DNA of 14,507 bases from Phycisphaerales bacterium (GCA_007125255.1 SLDM01000117.1:1-14507); one strand, 5' to 3'; shown: positions 1-8,763, counted from the stretch's first letter. Program-made: numbers and translations. Notes: generated from the sequence alone by a model not told the origin.

Positions 1-1
1 C

Positions 2-331
2 CATCCGGATGTGCTGGCGACGCGGAACAATATGGCGTGGAATCATCTTCGCGCCGGACGCACGCAGGACGCGATCCGGCTCTTCCGCGAGATTCTTCAA
101 CTGCTTCCCGAATCGCTGCCGGCCGGCCACTGGATGTTCGGCGTGATTGAAGGCAGCCTCGGCCGCGCTCTGATCGAAGCGGGCGAGTTCGGTGAAGCCG
201 AAGCGCATCTGCAGTCAGCGCAGGAGCTTCTCCGCGCGGCCCTCGGCGAGGACCACCCCAGTACGCGCCGGATCGACGACCACTGGGAGTACCTTGCCGG
301 GCGGCGGAGTGCGGCACCTCCGGAGAACTGA
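2..331 (+). CDS. TPR-repeat protein, C-terminal fragment
   Basis: The frame is already open at base 2 (reading HPDVLATRNNMA) and stops at 331, so only about 109 C-terminal residues are visible. The pattern HPDVLATRNNMAW...GRTQDAIRLF, followed by a second helical pair around GSLGRALIEAGEFGEAEAHL and the phrase LGEDHPST, is typical of kinesin-light-chain-type tetratricopeptide repeats (about 42 residues each). These act as protein-protein interaction scaffolds. In planctomycetes such repeats often form the C-terminal half of Ser/Thr protein kinases, but no kinase domain lies in the window, so that is only a possibility. The GTG at base 11 could pass for a start, but the TPR pattern already runs through it, which argues the true start is upstream of the window. 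The gene converges on the minus-strand thioredoxin-like gene with 13 bp between the stops. Confidence 0.8.
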   Translation, partial: HPDVLATRNNMAWNHLRAGRTQDAIRLFREILQLLPESLPAGHWMFGVIEGSLGRALIEAGEFGEAEAHLQSAQELLRAALGEDHPSTRRIDDHWEYLAGRRSAAPPEN

Positions 332-344
332 CGTCGCGGCCCCG

Positions 345-968
345 TCAGCGGTCCGCGCTGAACGCTCCGTGCGCCCCCGACGAGGCGTGAAGCTGCTCAT
401 CCAGCCAGCGCGCCAGCGTCTGGCCATCTCGTTGGCCGGGGAGGCTCGCAACGACCTCGCCATCCCGGAGCAGGTAGGTGACTGGGATGCCGGTGCCGCC
501 CAGGTAGCGCCGGGCGGCTTCCGGTTCGCGGTCCACCTCGACGTGCGCTGCCAGCAGGTCGGCCTGCTCAAGTCGATCGACCACGCGAACATCGTTCAGT
601 GCGTCCTTCTTGAACTGCTGGCACGGCCCGCAGCGGTCTGCCGTGGCGAACACGACGAGCGGCTTGCCCTCGGCGCGGCTGAGCTGAACCGCTTTCTCGA
701 GGGGTGGTGAGGCCGCCAGAATCCCGGGAAGTTCGATGACCTCCCGGGCAACGATGAAGCCGGTTGACGGGTCGTATTCGTGTTCGACGGTCAGGCGATC
801 CATCCACGCCCGAATCTGCGCCGGCGGCTCGGCCTCGCGTGCCCCGGAAGTCGTGCTGGCCGTCTGCTCGGTCATATTGCGTGAACGGTCCGCGGAAGCG
901 CACCCGATTGGTGCGAGGAAGGAGAGCCCGATGGCGGCTGAAACGCAGATCGCTGAAACGTGGTTCAT
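345..968 (-). CDS. Exported thioredoxin-fold protein (possible lipoprotein)
   Basis: This 207-residue protein has an N-terminal hydrophobic signal (about residues 4-20) ending LAPIGC, with Cys23 as a possible lipidation site; Pro at -3 is unusual for a lipobox. A Ser/Thr/Glu-rich linker follows, then a thioredoxin fold from about residue 90. The fold has a CGPC redox motif at Cys113-Cys116 after a beta strand (PLVVFATA) and the conserved cis-proline loop GIPVTYLL (Pro162). The Trp that usually precedes CGPC is replaced (DRCGPC). It probably acts as a thiol-disulfide reductase or oxidase outside the cytoplasm. The partner is unknown and no DsbD/CcdA homologue lies nearby. It sits 79 bp downstream of the desaturase gene on the same strand and could share its transcript. 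No clear Shine-Dalgarno precedes the ATG at 968. Confidence 0.85.
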   Translation of the reverse strand: MNHVSAICVSAAIGLSFLAPIGCASADRSRNMTEQTASTTSGAREAEPPAQIRAWMDRLTVEHEYDPSTGFIVAREVIELPGILAASPPLEKAVQLSRAEGKPLVVFATADRCGPCQQFKKDALNDVRVVDRLEQADLLAAHVEVDREPEAARRYLGGTGIPVTYLLRDGEVVASLPGQRDGQTLARWLDEQLHASSGAHGAFSADR

Positions 969-1047
969 GGACGAACGATCACTTCAGTGGTCCTTGCTGG
1001 TCGCGGACAGGCGCCGAGGCATCTGAAGAACTCACCAATAACGAGAA

Positions 1048-2100
1048 TCACGAATCGGCGTTCTGATCGCGCTGCAGCCGCTTGGACTGTTGCCGCTCCG
1101 CGGTGGGGACGCGCACGTTCCGGGCCAGGCCGACCAGGGCCATCCCGCGAATCAGCATGTAGCTGAGGTCGATTTCCCACCAGCGCAACCCGTGCCGCGC
1201 CGAGGTCGGAAAGGCGTGGTGGTTGTTGTGCCATCCTTCACCGAAGGCGAGCACGCCGAAGATAACGTTGTTCCGGCTCTCGTCATGGCTGCGGAAATCG
1301 CGCGTGCCCCAGATGTGGCAGACGGAGTTGATGCTCCAGGTCACGTGGTGAACGAGGAAGACCCGCGCCAGTCCGCCCCAGAGAAAGCCGAGCAGCACGC
1401 CGGTCCAGCTCATGGTGACCAGGCCGCCGATCGCGGCGGGAATGAGCAATCCCAGGGCAACCCAGAGGACGAAGTGGCGATTGACGAAGCGGACGAGCGG
1501 ATCTTCGAGCAGGTCACGCACGTACCGAACCGAGTTCTTCGGCCGGCCGCGAAAGAGCCAGCCGACGTGGGAATGAAAGGCTCCGCGAATGACGCCGGCG
1601 ACGGTGTCGCCGTGGTGATGCGGCGAATGCGGATCGCCATCGACATCGCTGTGCTGGTGGTGTCGTCGATGATCCGCGACCCACTCGATCACCGGTCCCT
1701 GTACGGCCATGGAACCGAAGATTCCAAACAGCATGCGCACCCAGCCGGGGCACTCGAACGATCGGTGGGTAAAGAGGCGGTGAAAGCCGACGGTGATGCC
1801 GACCGCCGTGATGGAGTACATCGCCACCAGCAGCCCGAGGTAGATCCAGTTGAAGGCAACACCCCACAGGAGCACGAAGGCGGCGAGGAACCCGATGAAC
1901 GGAAGAACGACGGCCACCAGATTGACCAGCTTCAGTTTCAACGAGAGCTCGGGAAACGTGTGATCTTTCGCGCCTTCCGGCGCGCCTTCGTTTCCGACGG
2001 TCGCGGCCGAGTCGGTCGCGGTGTCGGGATCGAGGTCGGTGGCAGGCAGCCGGTCCGTGGGCGGCGTAGCGGTGGTGTTGGGCATAACGTGATCAGTCAT
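1048..2100 (-). CDS. Membrane fatty acid (acyl-CoA type) desaturase
   Basis: This 350-residue integral membrane di-iron desaturase would introduce a cis double bond, probably delta-9, into a fatty acyl chain. All three histidine boxes are present: HRLFTH (His107-His112), HRRHH (His144-His148) and HNNHH (His291-His295). The secondary ligands known from stearoyl-CoA desaturases are also matched, in WSIN-SVCH (Asn258, His262). Hydrophobic pairs at about 55-80 and 82-105, and again at about 207-245, fit the usual four-helix topology. The first 50 residues are a polar Thr/Asp/Pro-rich extension with no signal peptide. ATG 2100 has no Shine-Dalgarno; Met6 is an alternative start. The protein would adjust membrane fluidity using acyl-CoA or acyl-ACP with electrons from a redox partner not seen here. 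The exact substrate and regiospecificity cannot be read from the sequence. Confidence 0.93.
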   Translation of the reverse strand: MTDHVMPNTTATPPTDRLPATDLDPDTATDSAATVGNEGAPEGAKDHTFPELSLKLKLVNLVAVVLPFIGFLAAFVLLWGVAFNWIYLGLLVAMYSITAVGITVGFHRLFTHRSFECPGWVRMLFGIFGSMAVQGPVIEWVADHRRHHQHSDVDGDPHSPHHHGDTVAGVIRGAFHSHVGWLFRGRPKNSVRYVRDLLEDPLVRFVNRHFVLWVALGLLIPAAIGGLVTMSWTGVLLGFLWGGLARVFLVHHVTWSINSVCHIWGTRDFRSHDESRNNVIFGVLAFGEGWHNNHHAFPTSARHGLRWWEIDLSYMLIRGMALVGLARNVRVPTAERQQSKRLQRDQNADS

Positions 2101-2320
2101 GGCAGGGGGCCGACCAAGAGGCCCGGTCTGGATGAGAGGAGTCGACGGGAATCAGGAGGAGACTCGCCGAGAGAATGTTAGGTCAGTTGGTGCGAACTAA
2201 AGTCACCCAAGCGAAAAAAGTTGTGTGCAGAAATCGTGCGGTCCTGAAATATGGAGGCGAATCCATGATATGCATCCCCGAGACGGAGGGGACGGCCCGA
2301 CGTTCCCGCTCACTGAGGCC

Positions 2321-2402
2321 GCTCGACGGTCCCGTTTGAAGGATCCGGTTCGAAAGGCCCGGCTCGGAAGGCCCCGCTCGAAAGGCTTGGTTCGAAAGAA
2401 AG
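2321..2402. repeat. Degenerate 13-15 bp tandem array, core TCGAAAGG
   Basis: There are about six imperfect head-to-tail units of 13-15 bp. Examples are gctcgacggtcccg (2321), gttcgaaaggcccg (2348), gctcggaaggccccg (2362), ctcgaaaggcttg (2377) and gttcgaaagaaag (2390). The shared core is TCGAAAGG followed by a C/G run. Unit length varies, so it does not encode a regular peptide repeat in any frame. Its core resembles the 12-bp array at 8764-8847. Confidence 0.6.
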
Positions 2403-2409
2403 TATCCCG

Positions 2410-2431
2410 GGCGGCAGTGGAGCCCGCCGCC
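2410..2431 (-). terminator. Possible terminator hairpin after the efflux operon
   Basis: On the minus strand, 14 bp past the tolC-like stop, GGCGGC and GCCGCC form a 6-bp stem around a 10-nt loop. A modestly T-rich stretch (gatactttctttc) follows after a few bases. It is placed correctly to end the operon transcript, but the T tract is interrupted, so the call is tentative. Confidence 0.35.
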
Positions 2432-2444
2432 GGTGATCCGCCGC

Positions 2445-4199
2445 CTATCCGCTGATCATCCGGCCGCGTTCGACCGTCTGCCGGCCGGGGGCGTCGATGG
2501 CGCGGCGCTGGAGCAGGGTGCCCTCCAATCGGTAGAGTTCGATCAGCGTCTGCCGCTCATTGACCATCGCCCGGACTTCGGCAATCTGACTCTCCAGCAG
2601 GTCGCGCTGCGCCTGCGCGACGAGGAAGGTCGTGGAGGTTCCGACGCGAAACTTCTCCGATTCGGCCCGCAGCGTCTCTTCGCGCAACGCCCGCGTTGCG
2701 CGGGTTGCTTCGATCTGCTCCCGAGCCCGTTCGACTTCGATGTGGGCGATGCGCACTTCCAGGTCGACGAGCTGGGAGAGATTTTCGACGCTCTCGGAAG
2801 CCTGACGCCGGGAGAGGCGGGCCCGTTCGTACTCTGAATCGGCGGCGCGGTTGCCCAGGGGATACTGAAACGCCAATCCCGCCTGGAGGTCGTAGCCCCG
2901 GCCGTCGAGATCGGCCCACCCATCACCGAAGGAGTCGGCAAAGCCGGTTTTGCCCAGCGCGATGAAGAAGTCCAGCCGGGGCAGCAATCCGTTGCGCGTG
3001 CGCACCACTTCGAGCCGCCCCTGTTCGAGCCGCAGCCGCGCTTCGTTCAGCTCCGGCCGCATGAATCCGGCCAGCCGCACGTGTTCGCCGACCGGATCCA
3101 GCTCAATCGGCTCGGCCGCGGCTTCACCGAGCAGCTCCACCTCCAGGTCCCATCCTTCCCGGGAGCGCGGGTTCATGAGACGCAGCAGCTCGAGCCGCGC
3201 GCGCTTCATATTGCTGCGGGCGTTGATCAGCTCTTCCCGGCGCTGCGCGATTTCCGCCTTGGCCGCGGCCAGTTCCGTCTCGGCCACCACGCCCACTTCC
3301 ACCCGCTGGCTCGTCTCGTCGAGTTGCTGCTCGGCCAGTTCGAGGGAGCTTTCGAAGATCTCGATCTCCCGCTTGGTCAGGAGAAACTCCCAGAAGGTCG
3401 TCTCGACATCGGCGACCAGGGCCTCGACGAACGCCCGCAGCTCGTACTCCGACGCCAGCGTGTCCAGACGGGCCTGCCGGATCGAGGCGATGTTCGCTTC
3501 CCGATCCGCCCCGCGCAGCAGCGCCTGGGTCAAGGTGAAACCGAAGCGGGTCGAGTGTTGCGCCGGCGTCCGGTCGGAGTCGGCGAAGACCTGCCGGAAG
3601 GATGCATCGAGCGTAGTGCCCGTGGGCAATTCCTGCTGGAGGCCGACCTCGCCCTGGACGCGCTCATCGAGCGTGCCGAAGATCTCCTGGGTCGCCGCGG
3701 AGATGCGCTGAGAGCGTTCGCGCAGGATCATGACCTCGCCGTCCAGTACCGGATCGAAACGGGCCCGCTCGAGTTCCTCGAACGTGCCGGTGATCATCGG
3801 CTGCAGCATCTCCACCCGCAGGCCCCGGTTGTTGCGCAGCGCGAGAGAGACGGCCCGTTCGATCGAGATCACCGCGGGGGAGGTCAGCTCCGCATCGGGT
3901 TCGGAGAGGTCGAGCTCATCCGGATCGGGCGCGACTTCCGGACGGAGCGCGGGATCGACGGTGACGTCGTCCCATTCCGAGACGCCCAGTGAACGGGCTT
4001 CGGGAAAGTCCTTCAGTTCGTAATCAAACGGCCCGGGCTGACAGCCGATCATCGCGCAGGAACACGCACTCAGAATGACGGCGCTCAGCGTGCCGCGAGC
4101 TCGTCCCGGAGGGTACCGTCGGGGTACGCGGCGACTACGCCGGGGCGACGGCGGTACGGCGCCCCGCGGCGGCTTCGGCGGGTTGGCGTTGGAAGGCAT
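2445..4199 (-). CDS. TolC-family outer-membrane efflux lipoprotein
   Basis: This 584-residue outer-membrane factor is the exit duct of the tripartite pump encoded by this operon. After a basic Pro/Arg-rich leader there is a hydrophobic segment ending AMIGC (Cys53), a probable lipidation site as in the NodT/OprM subgroup. Two OEP-type halves follow, rich in Glu/Arg/Leu coiled-coil helices: about 130-340 (ERAVSLALRNN..., then QLDETSQRVEVGVV) and about 370-575 (SRRQASESVENLSQLV, EKFRVGTSTTFLVAQAQRD). These are the repeated helical-barrel signature. ATG 4199 lies inside the RND gene, giving a 65-bp overlap. No ATG, GTG or TTG occurs in this frame between 4199 and the signal segment, so the overlap is likely real unless a CTG start is used. 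There is no Shine-Dalgarno, which fits translational coupling. The gene is last in the operon. Confidence 0.9.
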   Translation of the reverse strand: MPSNANPPKPPRGAVPPSPRRSRRVPRRYPPGRARGTLSAVILSACSCAMIGCQPGPFDYELKDFPEARSLGVSEWDDVTVDPALRPEVAPDPDELDLSEPDAELTSPAVISIERAVSLALRNNRGLRVEMLQPMITGTFEELERARFDPVLDGEVMILRERSQRISAATQEIFGTLDERVQGEVGLQQELPTGTTLDASFRQVFADSDRTPAQHSTRFGFTLTQALLRGADREANIASIRQARLDTLASEYELRAFVEALVADVETTFWEFLLTKREIEIFESSLELAEQQLDETSQRVEVGVVAETELAAAKAEIAQRREELINARSNMKRARLELLRLMNPRSREGWDLEVELLGEAAAEPIELDPVGEHVRLAGFMRPELNEARLRLEQGRLEVVRTRNGLLPRLDFFIALGKTGFADSFGDGWADLDGRGYDLQAGLAFQYPLGNRAADSEYERARLSRRQASESVENLSQLVDLEVRIAHIEVERAREQIEATRATRALREETLRAESEKFRVGTSTTFLVAQAQRDLLESQIAEVRAMVNERQTLIELYRLEGTLLQRRAIDAPGRQTVERGRMISG

Positions 4200-7100
4200 A
4201 GAAGAGAGTGTACAGGACGGGAATGATGAACAGCGTGATGATCGTGGCGCTGATCAGGCCGCCGATCACCGCGCGGGCGAGCGGCGCCTGCGCCTCGGCG
4301 CCTTCGCCGATCCCGAGCGCGAGCGGCACCAGGCCGAGGATGGTCGTCAGCGAGGTCATGAGAATCGGCCTCATCCGCCGCCGTCCTGCTTCCAGGGCGG
4401 CATCGCGAGGCGTAAGCCCGCCATCCCGGCGCAGCCGGGTCGCCTGGTCGACGATCAGGATGGCGTTGTTCACGACGATGCCGCCCAGCATGATGCTGCC
4501 GATGAAGGCCGGCACGCTGAAGGGCGTCTCGGTCAAGAGCAGCATCACGACCACGCCGATCAGGGCCAGGGGCACGCTGAACATCACGATCAGCGGGTCG
4601 CGCAGCGATTCGTAGAGGCACGCCATCACCATGTAGACGAGCACGATCGCCAGCAGGAAGGCCATCATCAGCTCGCCGAACGCTTCCTGCTGCTCCTCGT
4701 AGTCGCCGGCGATGAAGACTTCGTAGTTCCGCGGTACGGGAACGGCGGTGAGCGCTTCGCGCAGATCCGACACGATCGAGATCAGGTCGCGATCGGCGAT
4801 GTTCGCCGAGATCGTCGTTGTCCGCTGCTGGTTCTTCCGGTCGATCTGCACCGGCCCCATGGCGGGGACGAACTGGATCACGTTGCGCAGGGCGATCGCT
4901 TCCCCTTCATCGTTGGTCACGGTGAAGGCGAGGATGTCTTCGGGATCGAGCGTCTCCGAATCCTGCATGCTGAGTCGAATGCGGTATTCGCGCCCCCCTT
5001 CGCGGTATTCACCGGCGCGGGAGCCGGCGATCGCGGTCTCCAGTGAGCGGGCAATGCGGGAGACCGACAGCCCCAGGTCCGCGGTGCGGTCGCGGTCGAT
5101 GCGCACCAGTTCCTGTGGAGCGCCGGCTTCGCGGCTGAGCGAGACGTCGGTGACGCCGGGAACGGTTTCCGTCACCTCCGCCACCCGGGCCGCGAGCGCA
5201 TCGAGCGTCGCCAGGTCATGTCCGCGGACTTCGATCTGAAGCCGCTCGCCGTCCGGAGCGCCCATGCGCAGGAGGAAGAGTCCCTGTCCCTCGCGCGTCC
5301 GCACGACCGCCCCGGGGATGATATCGACCTTGTCGCGCAGGGCGTTGGCGATCTCGAGACTCGACCGGGTGCGTTCGGCTTCGGGGACGAGCGTCATCTG
5401 GATGCGGCCCGTGTTGCCGCCACTGGGGCGCCAGCCGGAAGATCCGAGCCGCGTCACGTAGCTCTCAATCTCGGGCACTTCTTCAAGGACGATTCGCTCG
5501 AGCTTGCGCATCCGCTCATCCAGCGTTTCCAGCCGAACGCCGACTTCCATCTCGACCGAGACCCGCACTTCGCCTTCATCGGCTTCGGGCATGAACTCGC
5601 CGCCGACCAGCGGCATGATCCAGATGCTGCCGGCGAGCATGGCGATGACCACCGCCAGGACCAGGGTGCGGGCCCGCAGGACCCCGCGCAACAGCGTCTG
5701 GTAGCCGTTCTCCAACCCCTCGAACCCCGCGCGGCTCAGGTGGAAAAGCCAGCGGACGAACTTCGGCCCGTGCTGGCCGGGAGCGCGGAGCAGCCGGCCG
5801 CAGAGCATCGGGATGAACGTGATCGCCACGATCAGGGAGCAGAAGAGGGCAAAGCTGATGACGTAACCGAGCTGCGTGAAGAGCACGCCGGCGATCCCCT
5901 CGACGAAGAGCAGCGGGATGAAGATCGCCAGGGTGGTGAGCGTGCCGGCGATGATGGCGGGGGTCACTTCGCGCGTGCCGTCAATCGCGGCGGTGAGACT
6001 CTCCCGGCGCTCGGCCTGTTTTGCCGCCTTCGCTTCCTCTGCGTTCTTCCCCGCGCTCCCGCGCCGCGGTGGCCGGTCCCTGGTCGCTTCTTCACGCTTG
6101 CGGGCGATGTTTTCCAGCACGACGATGGCGTTGTCGACCATCATGCCCACGCCGAGGGCGAGCCCGCCCAGGGTCATGAGGTTCAACGTGAAGCCGCCGA
6201 AGTACATCAGCGAGAACGTCGCGATGAGCGAGATGGGAATCGCGGTGCCGATCACGATCGTGCTGCGGATGTTGCGCAGGAAGAAGAGCAGAACGAGAAT
6301 GGCCAGCGCGCCGCCGTAGAGGACCGACTGGCTGACGTTCCGGATCGCCTGCTCGATGTACCCGGACTGGTCGGTCAGCGTGACGAGGTTGACCTGCGGC
6401 AGATCGGCGTTGATGCGATCGAGCTCCGCGAGCACGCGCCGCGCGACGTCCACCGTGTTGGTGCCGGACTGTTTGCGAATCGCGAGACGAAAGCCCGGGT
6501 CGCCGTTGATCCGGATGATCTGTGAGCGGCGTTCGTGGGTATCTTCGATCGTGGCGATCTGATCGAGGTAGACCGGCGCCCCGTCCCGCATCGCGATGAC
6601 CGTTGCGGAGAGCTGTTCGAGGTCGGCGAAGTACCCCGGCGTGCGGATCGTGACCTCGCGGTGATCGCGCTCCACCGTTCCGGCGGGAACGAGAATGTTC
6701 GCTTCGGTGATGCGGCGCTGGATCTCATCCAGCGGCAGTCCGAGGGCGATGACCCGGTCGGGATCGAGGTTGACCTGGATCTCCCGGTTGAGTCCGCCCC
6801 AGACGTCGACGGTCGCCACGCCCGGTATGCGTTCCAGCCGCTGCTGGACGACGTCTTCCATCAGCTCGCGCAGTTCGATCGGATCGAGCTCGCTCGCGGC
6901 GCCGATGATCAGGATCGGAAATGATGAAGGATCGAACCGGCGCAGTTGCGGCCGGTCGGCATCGTCGGGAAAGCGCGGAATGATCCGGTCGAGCCGCTCG
7001 CGGATGTCCGCCGCGGCGACATCGAGGTTCGTCCCCCACGCAAACGTGATGCGGACGTTGCTGTTGCCCTCGGCGGAGACGGAGGTGAACTCCTCCACGC

Positions 7101-7326
7101 CGGGAACCGCGGCGATCGCTTCCTCCACGCGCCGCGTGATCAGCTCTTCCACCTCCTCCGGGCTGGCGTTCTCGTAGCTCGTCGCCACCGTCAGGGTGGG
7201 GTATTCGACCTCGGGCATGAGATCGATCGGCAGGCGCGAAAGCGAGATCACGCCGAGCACGATCACGATCAGGACCGCCATCGTGATGAAGACCGGACGG
7301 ATGACGCTGAAGTCGGTCATCTTCAT
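4135..7326 (-). CDS. RND-family efflux pump inner-membrane subunit (AcrB-like)
   Basis: This 1063-residue protein has full RND length and architecture: an N-terminal helix (about 9-30), a large periplasmic porter loop (about 31-335), helices 2-6, a second periplasmic loop (about 575-880) and helices 8-12. Family motifs include FSVIRPVF near the start, [30 protein letters not shown] in helix 4 (Asp398-Asn399) and [13 protein letters not shown] in helix 10 (Asn953-Asn954). AcrB has Asp-Asp and a Lys at these relay positions, so this is a related but distinct RND branch. It probably exports hydrophobic or amphiphilic compounds by proton antiport; the substrate is unknown. The loop after helix 4 (about 409-450) carries a highly charged Arg/Lys/Glu insertion. 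The start overlaps the adaptor stop in an ATGA arrangement, with GGGGAG about 9 nt upstream; the second Met (codon 3) is an alternative. Confidence 0.95.
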   Translation of the reverse strand: MKMTDFSVIRPVFITMAVLIVIVLGVISLSRLPIDLMPEVEYPTLTVATSYENASPEEVEELITRRVEEAIAAVPGVEEFTSVSAEGNSNVRITFAWGTNLDVAAADIRERLDRIIPRFPDDADRPQLRRFDPSSFPILIIGAASELDPIELRELMEDVVQQRLERIPGVATVDVWGGLNREIQVNLDPDRVIALGLPLDEIQRRITEANILVPAGTVERDHREVTIRTPGYFADLEQLSATVIAMRDGAPVYLDQIATIEDTHERRSQIIRINGDPGFRLAIRKQSGTNTVDVARRVLAELDRINADLPQVNLVTLTDQSGYIEQAIRNVSQSVLYGGALAILVLLFFLRNIRSTIVIGTAIPISLIATFSLMYFGGFTLNLMTLGGLALGVGMMVDNAIVVLENIARKREEATRDRPPRRGSAGKNAEEAKAAKQAERRESLTAAIDGTREVTPAIIAGTLTTLAIFIPLLFVEGIAGVLFTQLGYVISFALFCSLIVAITFIPMLCGRLLRAPGQHGPKFVRWLFHLSRAGFEGLENGYQTLLRGVLRARTLVLAVVIAMLAGSIWIMPLVGGEFMPEADEGEVRVSVEMEVGVRLETLDERMRKLERIVLEEVPEIESYVTRLGSSGWRPSGGNTGRIQMTLVPEAERTRSSLEIANALRDKVDIIPGAVVRTREGQGLFLLRMGAPDGERLQIEVRGHDLATLDALAARVAEVTETVPGVTDVSLSREAGAPQELVRIDRDRTADLGLSVSRIARSLETAIAGSRAGEYREGGREYRIRLSMQDSETLDPEDILAFTVTNDEGEAIALRNVIQFVPAMGPVQIDRKNQQRTTTISANIADRDLISIVSDLREALTAVPVPRNYEVFIAGDYEEQQEAFGELMMAFLLAIVLVYMVMACLYESLRDPLIVMFSVPLALIGVVVMLLLTETPFSVPAFIGSIMLGGIVVNNAILIVDQATRLRRDGGLTPRDAALEAGRRRMRPILMTSLTTILGLVPLALGIGEGAEAQAPLARAVIGGLISATIITLFIIPVLYTLFYAFQRQPAEAAAGRRTAVAPA

Positions 7327-8561
7327 CCGGAGGATCTCCCCAGCGCGCCGGAGATCACGGTCTGATCCGAGCGGTCCGCCACCTCCGCGCCATCTTCGTC
7401 GGGAATGCTGACCTCCGCGCCGTCATCGAGCAGGTGCTGGCCGAGCACGACCACCGGACCGTTCAGTTCCGGTTCGAGCACCTGGACGCGCGTCCGTTCG
7501 CGGATCCCGATGGTCAGCGGGACAAAGTGGGCGGTCATCTCGTCGCGGTCGACGACGAAGACGCCCGTCACATCATCGCGGGTCAGCAGCGCCTGCCTGG
7601 GAATGATCCAGGCATCGTCATCCCGCTCGAGTTCGAGCTGGGTGCGCACGAACATGCCGGGCTTGAGGGCGTGATCGGGGTTGGGCAGTTCGATCTCGAC
7701 CCGCGCCTGTCGGCTGCCTTCCTGGAAGGCGGGGGACATCCGGACGATCCGGCCGGTGTGGAGCTCGTCGGACCGGCTGTCCGAGGTCAGCTCCGCTTCC
7801 ATGCCGATGCGCAGCGGACGGTGGTCGCGCTCGGTGACGAAGATCACCGCGCGGAGGGTATCCAGATCGATCAGGGAGAGAAGGCGGGTGTTGGCGGCGA
7901 CGGTCGCGCCTTCCTCCGCGTACCGTTCGGAGACCACGCGCACCTCGCCGCCGGTCTCCCAGTTCGCCAGGATCCGCGTGTAGGAGAGGCGAATCTCCGC
8001 CGAGCGCAGCGCGGCCTGGCGGCGCGTGACCTCCGCCTCCGCGACGCGCACGCCGGCCTGTTCCGCCTCGAAGCGGGACCGGGCGGCATCGAGTTCGGAC
8101 TCCGAGGCAATGCGCTGTTCGCGCAGCCTCTTGGATCGTTCGTAGTCGCGCTCGGCGATCTGGAGCGCGCTGCGCTTCTCATCCAGCGTCGCTTCCGTGA
8201 CGAGCAGATCGGCCCGGGCGGCCTCGACATCCTGCAGATACTCTTCATCGTCCAGCTCCGCGATCAGCTCGCCGCGCTGGACGGTGTCGCCGATGTCGAC
8301 GTACAGCCGTTTGAGCCGACCGGCGATCCGGGGCGCGATCTCGACCTCCGAACGGGGGCGGATCGTTCCGGTGAATCGCCGGATGTCACGGATCGTGCCG
8401 CGTTCAACTTCCGCGATCTCCACCGCCACCGCCCGGCTCTGGCGGCCCGATTCGCCCTCTTCGAGGGCATCGGAGATCCGGATGAACAGAAGCCACCCCA
8501 GCCAGCCGAGGACGGCGAGGGTGATGGCGGTACCGATAATCCAGACAAACGCGCGGGCCAT
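7323..8561 (-). CDS. Periplasmic adaptor (membrane fusion) protein of RND pump
   Basis: This is an HlyD/AcrA-type adaptor linking the RND pump to the TolC-like duct. From ATG 8561 it has 412 residues; an in-frame TTG at 8570 would add three, and neither start has a Shine-Dalgarno. Domains in order (numbered from ATG): an uncleaved membrane anchor at about 5-28 (VWIIGTAITLAVLGWLGWLL); a first barrel-sandwich half with IAPRIAGRLKRLYVDIGDTV, ending RGELIAELDDEEY; a coiled-coil hairpin of Glu/Ala/Arg-rich heptads at about 105-190; the second lipoyl half (YAEEGATVAANTRLLSLIDLD); and beta-barrel and membrane-proximal domains (PGMFVRTQLELE, WIIPRQALL). It is the first gene of the operon and overlaps the RND gene by 4 bp. 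No local regulator gene lies next to it. Confidence 0.93.
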   Translation of the reverse strand: MARAFVWIIGTAITLAVLGWLGWLLFIRISDALEEGESGRQSRAVAVEIAEVERGTIRDIRRFTGTIRPRSEVEIAPRIAGRLKRLYVDIGDTVQRGELIAELDDEEYLQDVEAARADLLVTEATLDEKRSALQIAERDYERSKRLREQRIASESELDAARSRFEAEQAGVRVAEAEVTRRQAALRSAEIRLSYTRILANWETGGEVRVVSERYAEEGATVAANTRLLSLIDLDTLRAVIFVTERDHRPLRIGMEAELTSDSRSDELHTGRIVRMSPAFQEGSRQARVEIELPNPDHALKPGMFVRTQLELERDDDAWIIPRQALLTRDDVTGVFVVDRDEMTAHFVPLTIGIRERTRVQVLEPELNGPVVVLGQHLLDDGAEVSIPDEDGAEVADRSDQTVISGALGRSSG

Positions 8562-8625
8562 GGGGTCCAATCAATCGGAAAGTAAGAGCGAACAGCAGCG
8601 GCTTCGTCGGGCATCGGCGAAAGTT

Positions 8626-8648
8626 GCAGCTCTCAGGGATGGAGCTGC
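8626..8648. promoter_or_regulatory. Inverted repeat in the efflux operon leader
   Basis: GCAGCTC and GAGCTGC form perfect 7-bp arms separated by 9 nt, about 65 bp upstream of the adaptor start. It could be a regulator-binding palindrome or a leader-RNA hairpin. The function is inferred from position only. Confidence 0.4.
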
Positions 8649-8669
8649 TTGGCGGTCGGTGTGCGATCA

Positions 8670-8682
8670 ACGCGGAACGCGT
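8670..8682. promoter_or_regulatory. Short palindrome ACGCG-gaa-CGCGT
   Basis: A perfect 5-3-5 inverted repeat lies about 110 bp upstream of the adaptor start and 21 bp beyond the larger inverted repeat. Placement fits an operator, but in GC-rich DNA a 5-bp arm can arise by chance. Confidence 0.3.
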
Positions 8683-8763
8683 CTCATCTGATTCGCCGGA
8701 ACCGATTCGGACGCCGCCACCATAGGTGACCCGTTCCGACCCGTGAGATTCCGCAGACTACTG

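Larger units (their letters stand above)
2101..2444. other. Intergenic region between desaturase and tolC-like gene
   Basis: This 344-bp gap lies upstream of the desaturase and downstream of the efflux operon. It must hold the desaturase promoter, but I found no convincing -35/-10 pair on the minus strand. The AT-richest stretch is about 2180-2260. The right half carries the degenerate TCGAA repeat array and a GC hairpin. A 76-codon open frame on the plus strand (2225-2455) is repeat-derived and runs antisense into the tolC-like 3' end, so I do not call it a gene. Confidence 0.6.

Noticed and set aside
977..992. Hairpin gatcact-tc-agtggtc just upstream of the thioredoxin-like gene
   Set aside because: The arms are imperfect (a C-A mismatch on the transcribed strand) with a 2-nt loop, too weak to call regulatory.
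2225..2455. 76-codon plus-strand frame across the degenerate repeat
   Set aside because: Composition is driven by the repeat, it has no good ribosome binding site, and it ends antisense inside the TolC-like gene.
1090..3992. Plus-strand open frames of 363 and 303 codons opposite the desaturase and TolC-like genes
   Set aside because: Both lie antisense to genes with intact family motifs, and the translations have antisense-type composition.
4075..8585. Long plus-strand open frames (323, 435 and 383 codons) opposite the RND and adaptor genes
   Set aside because: Their products are His/Asp/Arg/Gln-rich with no hydrophobic or domain pattern. They are the antisense shadow of high-GC coding sequence whose sense strand encodes clear RND and adaptor proteins.
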